Positions 46,501-55,023 of a stretch of 64,000 nucleotides of DNA are shown here, one piece after another; within the stretch, counting starts at the first letter, position 1, and every line of letters starts with the position of its first letter. Made by a program: the position numbers and the translations under genes. The stretch lies in NCBI RefSeq assembly GCF_043290135.1, contig NW_027464589.1:5275001-5339000 (forward strand). Direction: 5' to 3'. The notes below the pieces were generated by a model. The model did not search any database. It had not been told where the DNA came from and saw only the letters and a program-made list of their open reading frames with translations. This DNA is from Rhipicephalus microplus. Its lineage: Eukaryota > Arthropoda > Arachnida > Ixodida > Ixodidae.

Positions 46501-46847
46501 CCTACTGTGCCCCGAACCCAGAGGTGCTCTGAACACGTCTGTTTCACTCTAACCCATTTGGCTCCGCGGTGAATTAGCATTCCTACACCCCCACCTTTCC
46601 TTTCCGATATGGTCCTGTTACACCCTTCCCAAACATAATTTTTGATATGTGGTGGCTCTTCCAAGTCTCTAAGGTGTGTTTCTGTAACCGCATACACGCC
46701 TATCTGTTCTTTGTTTAACTGCTCCTCAATCTCTAACCATTTTGCCTTCTTTCTGCCACCCTGCATGTTTATGTAACTAATTGCAACACGCGCCTTTTTC
46801 CTTTTTCTTTTACCTTTTTTCTGGTTTTTCGCAATTCTACCTGTCAA
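43557..46847 (-). CDS. L2-like ORF2: EEP endonuclease and reverse transcriptase, intact
   Basis: This uninterrupted 1096-residue frame carries out target nicking and reverse transcription. A lysine/arginine-rich N-terminus (residues 1-20) precedes the EEP endonuclease (about 21-250: TETHL at 55-59, PLGDMNAH at 159-166, SSIDY at 212-216, SDH at 242-244). The RT spans about 480-760 (SYRPLTITSVLYRM, FLDITGAYDNV at 615-624, RGLRQGCPLSPLLF at 672-685, YADD at 723-726). The C-terminus has CTCCGKDKETAEHVLIEC (1028-1045), a CCHC-type zinc site seen at the end of many non-LTR ORF2s. No RNase H is seen. The start is ATG at 46847, 32 nt after the ORF1 stop. All catalytic motifs are intact, which suggests a young and possibly competent copy. 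Confidence 0.96.
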   Translation of the reverse strand: MTGRIAKNQKKGKRKRKKARVAISYINMQGGRKKAKWLEIEEQLNKEQIGVYAVTETHLRDLEEPPHIKNYVWEGCNRTISERKGGGVGMLIHRGAKWVRVKQTCSEHLWVRGTVGGKETWLGVAYLWTGNNCREKNQEIVDCMSADIKEFGNGAEIIPLGDMNAHIHDLDGYSDTNGKLLVDLCEQHSLEIVNTGPKCDGQITWEVGNKQSSIDYCLMTEGIYHKLTEMRIDEEGINSLGSDHKRITLQMGYETENMSMESKSGSSYLNDKQIINIAARVEEEVGEIPGKDWEYSELLHLMMKEIGKEKKTVCWKGKRKPKSWWNKEIREAIEKRREASREHRKAKKEKRPQDEVKKIWEIYLEKKSLVQKLVEAKIKGESERWMTEIHEKKEAAPRIFWSHIKALGRKSVTTQQHILDEGGNQLEGYEALGYIQKVTADSFQKSVQGISPVSKSVAEKATEEELVLDNFNWKKAEGKIPKRTAAGLDGIPVSLINELGHNTKEALLKAVEKSLKDGQIPDSWRQSRMNLIYKGKGEKDKIRSYRPLTITSVLYRMAMQAVKMKIETWAEHNDILGELQNGFRVDRRLDDNLFVHTQCIEISKIENRPLYVAFLDITGAYDNVNQEILWDILKGMGMGDDCIQLLREIYRENTVCIEWEGMRSKENVEVSRGLRQGCPLSPLLFMLYMVSMEKALEGSNIGFNLSHKQGGMIIEQKLPGLFYADDIVLFADSRDDIQQLANICGREGEALGLGFSVTKCGLMVFNDPCDQTVSIQGQEIPRVSEYKYLGVWVNESDRYMEVQEKASAAKGKRNAAIMKHRALWGYNRYEVLRGLWKGVMVPGLTFGNSVVCMRAEVQAGMDVNQRTVGRLALGAHGKTTNEAVKGDMGWAGFEAREAQSKIRFEERLRNMKESRWAEKVFRYLYRKSVDTQWRKRTRRLTSKYTAGIVSRMSTKSVKGKVREAERIYWMAAMEKKPALSNYRKGKNEIRREAFYDNSRGSALLFEARSGCLRTRSYKARFSKEEEQCTCCGKDKETAEHVLIECGDIHPGVRLGTSLQEALGFRDNNGKLNTPAIEISKRRLEYWWQKIREKGQK

Positions 46848-46879
46848 AGCGTCCTCCTGGTTGCTTTCCCTGTTACGAG

Positions 46880-47905
46880 CTACCCCGGACTCCGAAGGGC
46901 CCGTGAGCCCCCCAAAAAAGCTACTGCGCGTCCTGCCAGTCGCCAGCCCACCTCGTGTCCAAGCCTCTTATCGAAATGAATCCTGTCTCTTTGGAATCCA
47001 CCCCACCTGTGCACTTCCCTGTTTAAATCCACTACCTCGAAACCCTTCTCTCGACTAATCCGCCATATCTCCTTGTTTGCGTCGACAACCGCTCTTCGCA
47101 GGTTGACGTTGCGCACCGGTACTTCCGGTACTGTGCATACTACAATTTGCACCTGGGGGGACACGGTGCGCATGTCATCCACCCCTCTCGCCAAGGCCGT
47201 CGCTAGTCCTGACGATTCTTTTTTCAGGACGTCATTTAACCCTCCCGCAATTACAACGAGGTTACGATTGCCAGCCTTAGCTGCGAGTTGTTCACCCGCT
47301 TGACTCATTACTGTCCCCAGCGTTTGTCCTGGGAACGTCCCTATCGCAACTCTCTTGTCGCCTTTCACCCTTTCTTTGATTGCCGCTGCGCATCGGACCA
47401 AATTTGAGTCACCGGCGATGATGACCTGTTCAGACATTCCTTCTGAAACCTGCACCTGGCTGCTGACTAGGTGACTAGCGTGAGTCACGGCTGCTGGTTT
47501 GCTCCCTCCCTCCCTCAAAACTACTTCCCGGTAGCTGGGCCCTGTGGCCAATGTATCTGCCTTTGTCATGCCTGTTTCCTTCATCTCTCCCGCACGGGGG
47601 GTCGTCGCCATAATGCTTCCGCCGTCACCTGCGTCTTCGTTCCCTTTCACGACCTTCGATAGGCCCTTCTCGGCTGCCCGGAGCCTTTCTTCCATGGCTG
47701 ACGTTTTCTCTCGCTCCTTCGCCAATGCCTTCTCCAGCGCTGCGATTTTCTCCATGAGCCCACTCTGGACCGCCATCATATTTTTCATTTTCTCCTCGAA
47801 CTCGCACTGTTTACACTTGGCGTCATCTTCTGCTTTCTCCTCCGCACTAATTTCCACCTTCCGCCCTACCCCGCACTCGGAACACTTTACGGTCTTTTTG
47901 ACCAT
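46880..47905 (-). CDS. L2-like ORF1: zinc-binding, coiled-coil, SGNH esterase protein, intact
   Basis: Intact 341-residue frame. The N-terminus has two CXXC pairs (CSEC at 8-11, CKQC at 31-34), probably a zinc-binding domain. A charged heptad-like stretch (about 37-88) is a likely coiled coil. The C-terminal half is an SGNH/GDSL-type esterase: IAGDSN at 163-168 (nucleophile Ser 167), VIAGGLND at 218-225 (block III Asn) and DRIHFD at 307-312 (catalytic Asp/His). Esterase ORF1s are known from CR1/L2-type retrotransposons, where they are thought to aid membrane passage or RNP formation. That role is family knowledge and not shown here. Confidence 0.93.
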   Translation of the reverse strand: MVKKTVKCSECGVGRKVEISAEEKAEDDAKCKQCEFEEKMKNMMAVQSGLMEKIAALEKALAKEREKTSAMEERLRAAEKGLSKVVKGNEDAGDGGSIMATTPRAGEMKETGMTKADTLATGPSYREVVLREGGSKPAAVTHASHLVSSQVQVSEGMSEQVIIAGDSNLVRCAAAIKERVKGDKRVAIGTFPGQTLGTVMSQAGEQLAAKAGNRNLVVIAGGLNDVLKKESSGLATALARGVDDMRTVSPQVQIVVCTVPEVPVRNVNLRRAVVDANKEIWRISREKGFEVVDLNREVHRWGGFQRDRIHFDKRLGHEVGWRLAGRAVAFLGGSRALRSPG

Positions 47906-48285
47906 GGCTAGCTCAGTTTACCGATGCCCACGTGTTAGAAAACTGTACTAAAATACACTGGTCTAAGCCAAAAAGAACCACAATAATAAATAAATACGCT
48001 ACACTTCACAGCACCTGCGCATGCACGTGGTCGGTCTACGCGCAGGCTTCAGCCACGTGGTGGCTGGAGAAAAAAAGACACAGTACAAAATACTAATAAA
48101 AAAAAACCGTACACCGTACTAGACCTAATCAAGCCTTACGCTAGCGCCTTACGTTCTCATAACGCTACATATAGAGGCAAGCTGGAAACATGCAAAAACA
48201 CTTATCTGTAGCTGTCATTCCGGAGCTCTCCAAAAACACGTCCGACCTCTACCACTCGTTGGACGACCTCTACGACTCGTTGGAC
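47906..48285 (-). promoter_or_regulatory. L2-like 5' UTR with 21-bp tandem repeat at the 5' end
   Basis: 380 nt upstream of ORF1. At the extreme 5' end, two copies of a 21-bp unit lie at 48244-48264 and 48265-48285, differing at one position (ctacc versus ctacg on the plus strand). Repeated monomers at 5' ends of retrotransposons can act as promoter modules. That function is inferred. The sequence is otherwise AT-rich, with a poly-T run near 48095-48105. Confidence 0.75.
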
Positions 48286-48353
48286 TCAAAAATTGCATCG
48301 GTGCGCCACCTCTTGGAGGGGCGATTAGCTGTAAGAGGGCTAGGGGTTCCCAT
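48286..48353 (-). pseudogene. A2 ORF1 first 22-23 codons, separated by the L2-like insertion
   Basis: From ATG 48351-48353 the minus strand reads MGTPSPLTANRPSKRWRTDA, then IF, before the insertion. It aligns with the A1 ORF1 N-terminus (MGSSTPSVTDRASKRISTDA). This short exon-like remnant identifies both the insertion site and the true ORF1 start of family A. Confidence 0.88.
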
Positions 48354-48876
48354 AAATTTGATAGCTTATTCGGCGGCCATGCCAGCCACCCACCACCGAG
48401 CCCATCAAGGGGACGCTGCGAGACGCGAAGGAGGCGCAGGCGCCAGCTGTACATGGCCACTATAACCTAATATATCTACCCAAGGTTGGATATTTACACT
48501 AGGTTAACCCTTGCCGCCAGGAAAAATTGGAAGTAAAATGAAGTGAGGAGAACACAGGAAAAATGTAAAGTGAGAACAAAAGACGAAGATGTAGGGAGAG
48601 AGAGATAGGAAAAGGCGACTGCCGATTTCCCCTGGGTGAGTCAGCCCAGGGGTGCCGTCTACGTGAAGCCGGGGCCAAAGGGGTGTGTTGCCTCTGCCGG
48701 GGGCCCTTAAAGGTCCAATCAGCCAGCGTCGGCTCAACCCACAGGATCCCCTTTTCCCCGGACACGGCAAAGCCACGCACGTCTAGGCGTGGGAGGGAGT
48801 AGAAACTCCCCCGTTAGCTCGGGTCCGTGGTGTCGCTACACACCAAACGCCTACTTGCGCAGGCGCCCCTGCGGGG
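48354..48876 (-). promoter_or_regulatory. A2 5' UTR and presumed internal promoter
   Basis: 523 nt from the element 5' end to the ORF1 ATG, closely matching A1 3845-4372. The outer 375 nt are nearly identical by eye between the copies, and the inner 150 nt differ more. The same two overlapping ORFs as in A1 are open here (48499-48780, 93 aa; 48504-48776, 90 aa). Confidence 0.75.
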
Positions 48877-49437
48877 ATGTGCCACTGTTAAGCGAGATGG
48901 TGGTACTTAGAGTGTTCACTAGATGGATGCACGATCGGATGGATGGACAGACAGACTAGCAAACGAATTATACAGACGCGTGAAGCGGGCAATTGGCACA
49001 GGGTATGTGAGATGCGAGATGGTGGTACTTGGAGGGTTCGCTAGATGAACTCCCGGACATACGCATGGACGGACGCACAGACAGTCTAGCAGACGTGCGG
49101 ATGGATAGACCGAAGCCTAAAGCGGGTATATGCCGCAGGGTATGCGAGATGCCAGTATAAGAGGTTTCACTAGATGGACGTATGAACGGACGCATGGGCG
49201 AACAGATAGACCAGCAGACGGACGGACGGATAGACGGACGCGTAAAGCAGGTATGTGCCACAGTGTATGCGAGAGGCGAGATGGTGGCACGTGGAGGGTT
49301 AACTAGATGGATGCACGGACGGTCGCATGGACGGCAAAACAGACAGACTAGCAGACGGACGGACGGATAGACGGACGCGTAAAGCAGGTATATGCCACAG
49401 TGAATGCGAGATGCGAGATGGCGCTACTTGGAAAGTA
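48877..49437 (+). repeat. Satellite block S8
   Basis: About four and a half monomers. Rare variants (gaactcccgg, agaccgaagcct, tatatgccgcaggg, tgccagta) occur in the same order as in S1 at about 7.84-8.15 kb, so the two blocks derive from one higher-order unit. Confidence 0.94.
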
Positions 49438-52400
49438 GGCCAGATTCTCTGCATGGCCACAATGGCACATTTTCTTCTGCATGTCCACAATGGCATTCCG
49501 GTAAGTTGGATCCATGTATCTTGTGCAGGAAGCTGTTTGTGTATGGTACTTCCAATCTAAGACGCTGGATCAATGTCTCTAGGTGTCATATGAGGTCTGT
49601 AGTTATGGAAAATTTTCTGTGTGGATCAACTTCATAAAGTACCGCTTCCTTTGATTGAGGGCTCTCAAACCACTTCTCCATCAAACAATGGTTAGCTCCT
49701 TGCGATATCAAATGTCGAATATTCGCCCCAGACATAGAGATTGCTCAATCCCGTTCTTCCTTCAATGTTTTCTTCGCGAGGCTATCAGCCTCTTCATTTC
49801 CCTTTATTGCAATGTGGCTGGGTATCCATTGGAATATGATGTTGTGACCCTGCGATGAGGCATATTCTACAGTTTCTGCAATATATTGTGCTATTTGACA
49901 ATTTTTGTAAGGTGATCTCACATTTCTGATTAGCTGAAGAGCAGGTTTGTTATCAGTGCATATTACCCATTTTTGTGGCTCAGGATTTTCGCAGATAAGC
50001 TTAACTGCTTCAAAGATAGCCACCAATTCTACTGTCGTCGATGAAGTTTTGTGCGATAATTTGTACATCTTCTTTTTCTGAATTTCGGGTATAAAGATCG
50101 CACAGGCTGACGCTTTTTCAGTGCTTGATCCGTCTGTATATATCATCGTTTTGTCATTATGCATTACATGAAGCTGATGAAGTATGAACTGTGCCGCTAC
50201 TAGAGGTGCCATGTCTGCTTTCTTCACTATGCCGTCTCTTTCACGGATAACGTTGAGAAGTGGCAGCGTCCAAGGTGGTTTTGAAGGTTTCCATTGTTTA
50301 AATTCTGGTACTACTGCTTGAAATGATGATATAGTATCCTGTAGTCTCGTTCCTGTTCTTTCTGTTAGTGCACCAGTTAATGTTGCGTGAAAATTCTAAA
50401 TAAATTTCGAGATTTCCAGATCTTTCTTTAGTTCTAAGTACTGCCAAAGGTGGCTCTCGAGCCTCCGCATACACTAAAGCACTGGAAATTGACCGTGCTA
50501 AACCCAGACATACCCTCAAGCTCCTTGTCAATAACAAGTGAAGTCTCCTTTCGGTGGAGGCTGGAAGTCCGTGCAGCAGAGGCAGTGAGTAAGTTACGAT
50601 AGGGCGTATCCAGGCAACATGTAGGGCTAATAACGAACGACTCTGTAGTACCACCCCATTTGGCCCCGCGGAGATGCCGGAGGATTCGAATGGCCTGATT
50701 CACTTTTTGTTCAAGGGACTGGACATGAGGCGTCCATGCTAGTCTCCAGTCTAAAATTACTCCCAAGAATATATGAGTTTTAACCATTTGAATAGGCTGA
50801 TTTTGCAGAAAAATCTGGAAATTTCCAGGTCTTTTTAATGTAAACGGAAGTATGGTTGTTTTAGCCAGACTCAATGCCACACCTCTTTTTTTAGAAAACA
50901 GTCTACATAATCCAATCCTTCTAGTAGAGTTTGTTGTACATTCGAAAACGATGGACCAGACGTCCATATATTATATCATCAGTATATACTTAACATGTGA
51001 TGTTAGGTGGAAGATTATACGAGAGCTGCGCCATGACTGCATTAAAGAGAGTAGGGCTTAGCACGCTGCCCTGTGGCACTACTTCGTTGACGACATGTTC
51101 TTACGTTGGGCCCTCCTGCGTAACTACAAAATTTTTTCGGTGATTCAGGAAGTCAGCGATCCAACGCAGTATCTTCCCTTGAATCCCTGTAACGCCAGGC
51201 CTTCCAGATCGTGAACGTGACTCACTGTGTCGTATGCTCGGTGGACATCAAGAATACAGCGACAATGATGTTTTCTTGCGTTCATTGGTTTTCCACATCT
51301 GTGACCAAATCCAGAATGCAGTCCATTGTGCATCTACCTCTCCTGAAGCCTGCAATGCTTTCTGGTAGTAGTTTTTTCTTGTCTTGCCACCATAAAATTC
51401 GTTCATTGATCATTTTTTTCATCACTTTTGAAAAACAACTTGCCAAACTAACCGGCCGAAACGAGTCCAACTGCATAGGGCTCTACCCTGCGTTTAGCAA
51501 CGGTACTACTTTTGATATCTTCCAACTTTCCGGAACTTTTTCTTCTTGCCAATTTTTATTATAGAGGCACAACAGGTGTAATTTCTCTTTCTTGGAAAAA
51601 TTAGCAAGAGCAGCGTATGTTACTCCATTTGTTTCTGGTGAACTTGTTCATTTTACTGAACACAGCACATATTGGAGCTCCTCTGGTGCTAAGCTGTCAT
51701 CCAGATCTGATGAACTGATCGCAGAGAACTTCGTTACAACCGCCAAGCTGATTCTGCTGAGGATTTATATTCGCTTGTTTGGGTGTTCTCTCCATTTCTC
51801 AGAATAAGATCGCAGAATTCTTCGGCATTCACACGTTTGCTAACTCCTCGAGACAGCGGTAGAGCCTGTAGTGGTCTCGAGTAGACTACTGGCTGCCGGA
51901 GGGCACGTACCATGTTCTACAGTTGAGGCGCCGAGGTAAATTGAGAAAGTGAGGCACATAAATTATGCCACCTTTTGGTTGAAAGCTTCTGCAGTTAGTT
52001 ATGCATTGCAGAATGTACTTTCTGTGCTACCTTGAAAGCTTATATATTACGCGACCTGCAATATCTTCTTTCAGATCGGCGTCGTAATGCCCGAAGCCTC
52101 TCATACTTAGCGTCAACACCCGAATACCCATCTGGAATGGGTGCTGCACGAGTTCCTTTTGTTAGAATATCTTCGATGCATACGTTTCTGCGTCAGAACA
52201 TGTTTCAAGATTTTGTCTCTGTAGTTCTCGAAAGATTGCCCAATTTGTAATTCTTGTTGTGCGGTTATTTTTCGTTTTCTTTAACTTTGGGTGATTTATA
52301 AATACTGGCAAGTGGTAACTTCCTCTTGTATCAGCGTCTGCAGTCCAGTCTGCTCCAGCCACTATTTCAGAGGAGCACACAGTGATGTCTAGTACGCTGC

Positions 52401-52952
52401 AGTAGTTATGCCCCCGTAGAAACGTCGGAGAACCATCATTTAGTAGAGTGTAACCATGGTCTTCGCATATTTTTACTATAGCAGATCCCCTTACATTACA
52501 ACGCCCACTACCCCACAATTCATTGTGCGCGTTAAAATCACCACATATAATTATGGGATCATGACCAGGTCTACACACTGCAGCCAACTCTGCGTATGAA
52601 ACGTTTGCTTTAGATTGCACGTAAACACTAACTACAGTTACAGTAACGTTACCAAACTTCACCTTACATCTAACAAATTCCGGCGCATCTGTTTTTGAAG
52701 TAGCCACAAATGTCAGCGGAATATCGCGTCTCACACACATCACTCTGCTTTTAGCAGCAGGACGTTTTCTTGGTACACCACATAATTGGACAAACGAAAG
52801 TTAGTGGATACTCTTGTTTCGGAAATACACAAAATCGGAAACCCGTGCTGAGCGACGAATTTCCGAAAATCTCCACTCTTATTCTGCAAACCGTTGCAGT
52901 TCCACTGGAATATTGCACTTCTTTTGTACCAGTTAGATAGTCCGGTAGCCAT
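49438..52952 (-). pseudogene. C2 ORF2: EEP endonuclease, RT, RNase H; multiply frameshifted, C-terminus lost
   Basis: ATG 52950-52952 (MATGLSNWYKRSAIFQWNCN). EEP continues after one shift at 52743-52162 (ICGDFNAHNELWGSGRCN; here SYHLPVF where SDH is expected). RT fragments lie at 51476-51282 (LDSFRPVSLASCFSKVMKKM, AGFRRGRCTMD), 51333-51145 (LDVHRAYDTVSHVHDL), 50967-50434 and 50654-50298. RNase H lies at 50227-49745 (MIYTDGSSTEKASACAIFIP, STTVELVAIFEAVK, ICTDNKPALQL, GNEEADSLAKKT). Regions 51480-52160 and 51000-51140 are coding-derived but unreadable. It parallels C1 and shares its damaged SDH motif, so that loss may predate both copies or reflect a lineage variant. Confidence 0.9.
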
Positions 52953-53002
52953 GATAACGACAAGAGAAGATGCTCAACATCTAGCAGCAATTTCACATCT
53001 GG

Positions 53003-53543
53003 TTAAGATCCTGCTTGTGGCAGGAATCGTAGAATTGCTTTAAGAGCCGCAAAGATTATTGGCAAAATGACTTGCTCGTTTCCGGCTGTCTCCACCGAGA
53101 TCGCATTTCTTGAAGAATTTTTTCTCAGCAAGCTGCTGTGACCCTTCCTTTTGGTAGTTAGTGGCTCGTTGGCTGTGTCTGGCCCGGCAGAAAGTTCCAC
53201 TTCCGCATGTTCCTGGGCCCGGACTTCTTTGCCAACGCGATGTCTTTTAGCTGAGCGCTTCAATACTTCCGAGTAAGAGTCGTGGCGCCACTGTTTTGCA
53301 TTTCTTTGTGCCGCAGGAACATGTTCGTCTATATCCGCATTGGGTGCTGGACCTCTTTGTATCTTATGGTACCCTTTTACAATTCTCTCTCTTTGTGCCG
53401 CTGATGCCAAACGGTTTCGAGAGCAGCCTGAAAATGACGCGGGATGTGGTCCAGCACAGTTGGCGCACTTAGGTTGAAGTTTCGAGGTGCATTCTTTGTA
53501 ATCATGTGTACCCGCACATACCTTGCATCTGTTGGTTACCCTG
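53003..53543 (-). pseudogene. C2 ORF1 3' part: zinc knuckles and C-terminus
   Basis: One open frame runs from the D junction to the stop at 53003. It starts VTNRCKVCAGTHDYKEC, then CANCAGPHPASFSGC and a polar tail (KIQRGPAPNADIDEHVPAAQ). The stop at 53003 interrupts the original end: the same frame continues PDVKLLLDVEHLLLS and, with its own TGA changed to TTA, reads on past the ORF2 ATG. Removing element D rejoins YGHKGKTCRVTNRCKVC in frame. Confidence 0.85.
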
Positions 53544-53648
53544 AGAAGACGACGAAGTGTATTTCTGCCGAAAGCTGCCTATTTTGTTTGGTGTTTTTTG
53601 TGTGAATTTACGCTCTATCCGAGAATCATCGCTCTCCTGCGGGCAGCG

Positions 53649-55019
53649 ATGGATCCAGGCCCCACCGTACGCAATCCTGACTTGGCGTCTCTTTCGACGT
53701 CAACCTCAAGGAAGCGCAACAGCCGGGAGGATGACAGCACCAGTGACAGCACTGAACTGTACACGGCGAGTAGTGAAGACAGCTACGACGATTTCATTCC
53801 TGCAGTGAAGCGTAAGGCTAAAAGAAGAATGATCGGCACGTCTTCGCCAGCTAGCGTCTCTACCGTGAAGGCGGCGTGCAGTTCTGAACGCCATACCATA
53901 CTTTTTGTTCCTGTCGACTATTCGATCAACCTGAAGAACATGAACAGGTAAGTGATATCAACGCGTCTCGAAGCTATCGTGCCTAATGAGATAAAGGATA
54001 TTAGACTCAACCCACGGAAGAATATCTTGGCCATAGACGTTGAGAACCCGGCTGCGCTACATACCCTGCGAACTTTCACGGAGCTTGGAGGCATCTATCT
54101 GAGAACTTACATTCCGCAGGATAGTGACACGACGACAGGCGTCATTTATGACGTTGATGTTTCCATACCGAACGCAGACCTTCCTGTTCTGATAAAGCCA
54201 GCTACTGGGGCAACGGACATATTGCAAGTATGCCGGCTTGGCAAATCCCGTTGCATCAAGGTGACCTTCAGAGGTGATTGCATACCATCTCATGTATAGG
54301 TTGTAATTTTCGTCACGTTGTCCGACCATACATACCAAGACAACTACAGTGCCACAACTGTCTAAAACTGGGTCATGTTAGTGCTGTGTGCAACGACAAG
54401 CAAGCATGCCCACGTTGTTCCGGACCCCACAAAGCAGAAGCTTGCCTAGCAACTCTCCTAAAATGCAGCAACTGCAACGGGAACCATGAGACCTCGTCCA
54501 AAGACTGCCCAGTACTGAAGAAAGAGAGGAGCATTTTGAGACAAACGGTTAAAAACGGATCTTCACGAAAGGAAGCGGTAACGGTTGTTCAACGACGGCG
54601 TACCCGTCGACGGCGGTGCTCGAATAAAAGAAAAAGCAGTCCTGTGGCGAAGGTGCCTTCACTAAGGTGCCACCGCCACCACCACCGCCGCCACGACCAC
54701 AGAGACCTCCCCGCCCCCGCCACCAGGTGGGGTACGTCCAGAGGTGCCGGAAGACACTGTGGCTCTGCACAGAACATCCGGCTCTGACTGGCCCACTTTA
54801 CCGCGGGTACACGTGTCTACGGAACCACAATATCGACAGTCAACAACGAATATGCCCCCACCAGGCAGTCTGTCCCCCCAAGAGGTGCAAGTTTTTTCTG
54901 TATAGAGGTAATTCATGAGTGTTATTCATACTTTATTGGATAGTGTACAGATCCCTGCCGCTAAATGCGCGCTGCAAATCTTGGACACATTAGAACCCGT
55001 TCTTGCCGGACTTCAGTAA
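53649..55019 (+). pseudogene. D ORF1: gag-like zinc-knuckle protein, decayed
   Basis: ATG 53649-53651 (MDPGPTVRNPDLASLSTSTS). The Ser/Asp-rich N-terminus is open to TAA 53949-53951, and the same frame continues (STRLEAIVPNEIKDIRLNPR ... VIYDVDVSIPNADLPVLIKP ... GKSRCIKVTFRGDCIPSHV) to TAG 54297-54299. After a shift come three knuckles, CHNCLKLGHVSAVC, CPRCSGPHKAEAC and CSNCNGNHETSSKDC, then a basic run (RRRTRRRRCSNKRK) and His/Pro-rich low-complexity sequence (about 54660-54730). The C-terminus CALQILDTLEPVLAGLQ ends at TAA 55017-55019, 4 nt before the ORF2 ATG, as in F1. Confidence 0.87.
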
Positions 55020-55023
55020 CAAG

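Larger units (their letters stand above)
43341..48285 (-). mobile_element. Complete CR1/L2-group non-LTR retrotransposon with intact ORFs, nested in A2 ORF1
   Basis: The interval is absent from the homologous gag of A1. If it is removed, the A2 gag reads through as GTPSPLTANRPSKRWRTDAI joined to FEFVANKKDN. The minus-strand order is a 5' UTR with a 21-bp tandem repeat, ORF1 with an esterase domain (47905-46880), ORF2 (46847-43557), a 3' UTR and a tail of CATC units (plus strand atggatggatggatggatg, from 43341). Esterase ORF1 and tetranucleotide tails are typical of CR1/L2-like elements. At most 2-3 bp (ctc) are shared at the two junctions, so there is no clear target duplication. Length is about 4.95 kb. 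Confidence 0.92.
38030..48876 (-). mobile_element. Element A2: full-length I-group-like non-LTR retrotransposon, interrupted by an L2-like element
   Basis: A 13-bp target duplication, atgtgccactgtt, flanks it exactly (38017-38029 and 48877-48889). The minus-strand order is 5' UTR (48876-48354), ORF1 start (48353-48286), L2-like insertion (48285-43341), rest of ORF1 (43340-42180), ORF2 (42099-38686), 3' UTR and a short tail (plus strand gatgatgatatag, that is, CAT/ATC units). Without the insert it is about 5.9 kb. It is the same family as A1. It is inactive: the insertion, two nonsense codons and at least two frameshifts. Confidence 0.93.

Noticed and set aside
38686..48876. A2 ORF1 start as the ATG at 43415 (MSSLVAYLSPPRYKGD...)
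   Set aside because: Those first residues are translated from the 3' end of the inserted L2-like element. The real gag start is at 48353, where the A1-like N-terminus is found.
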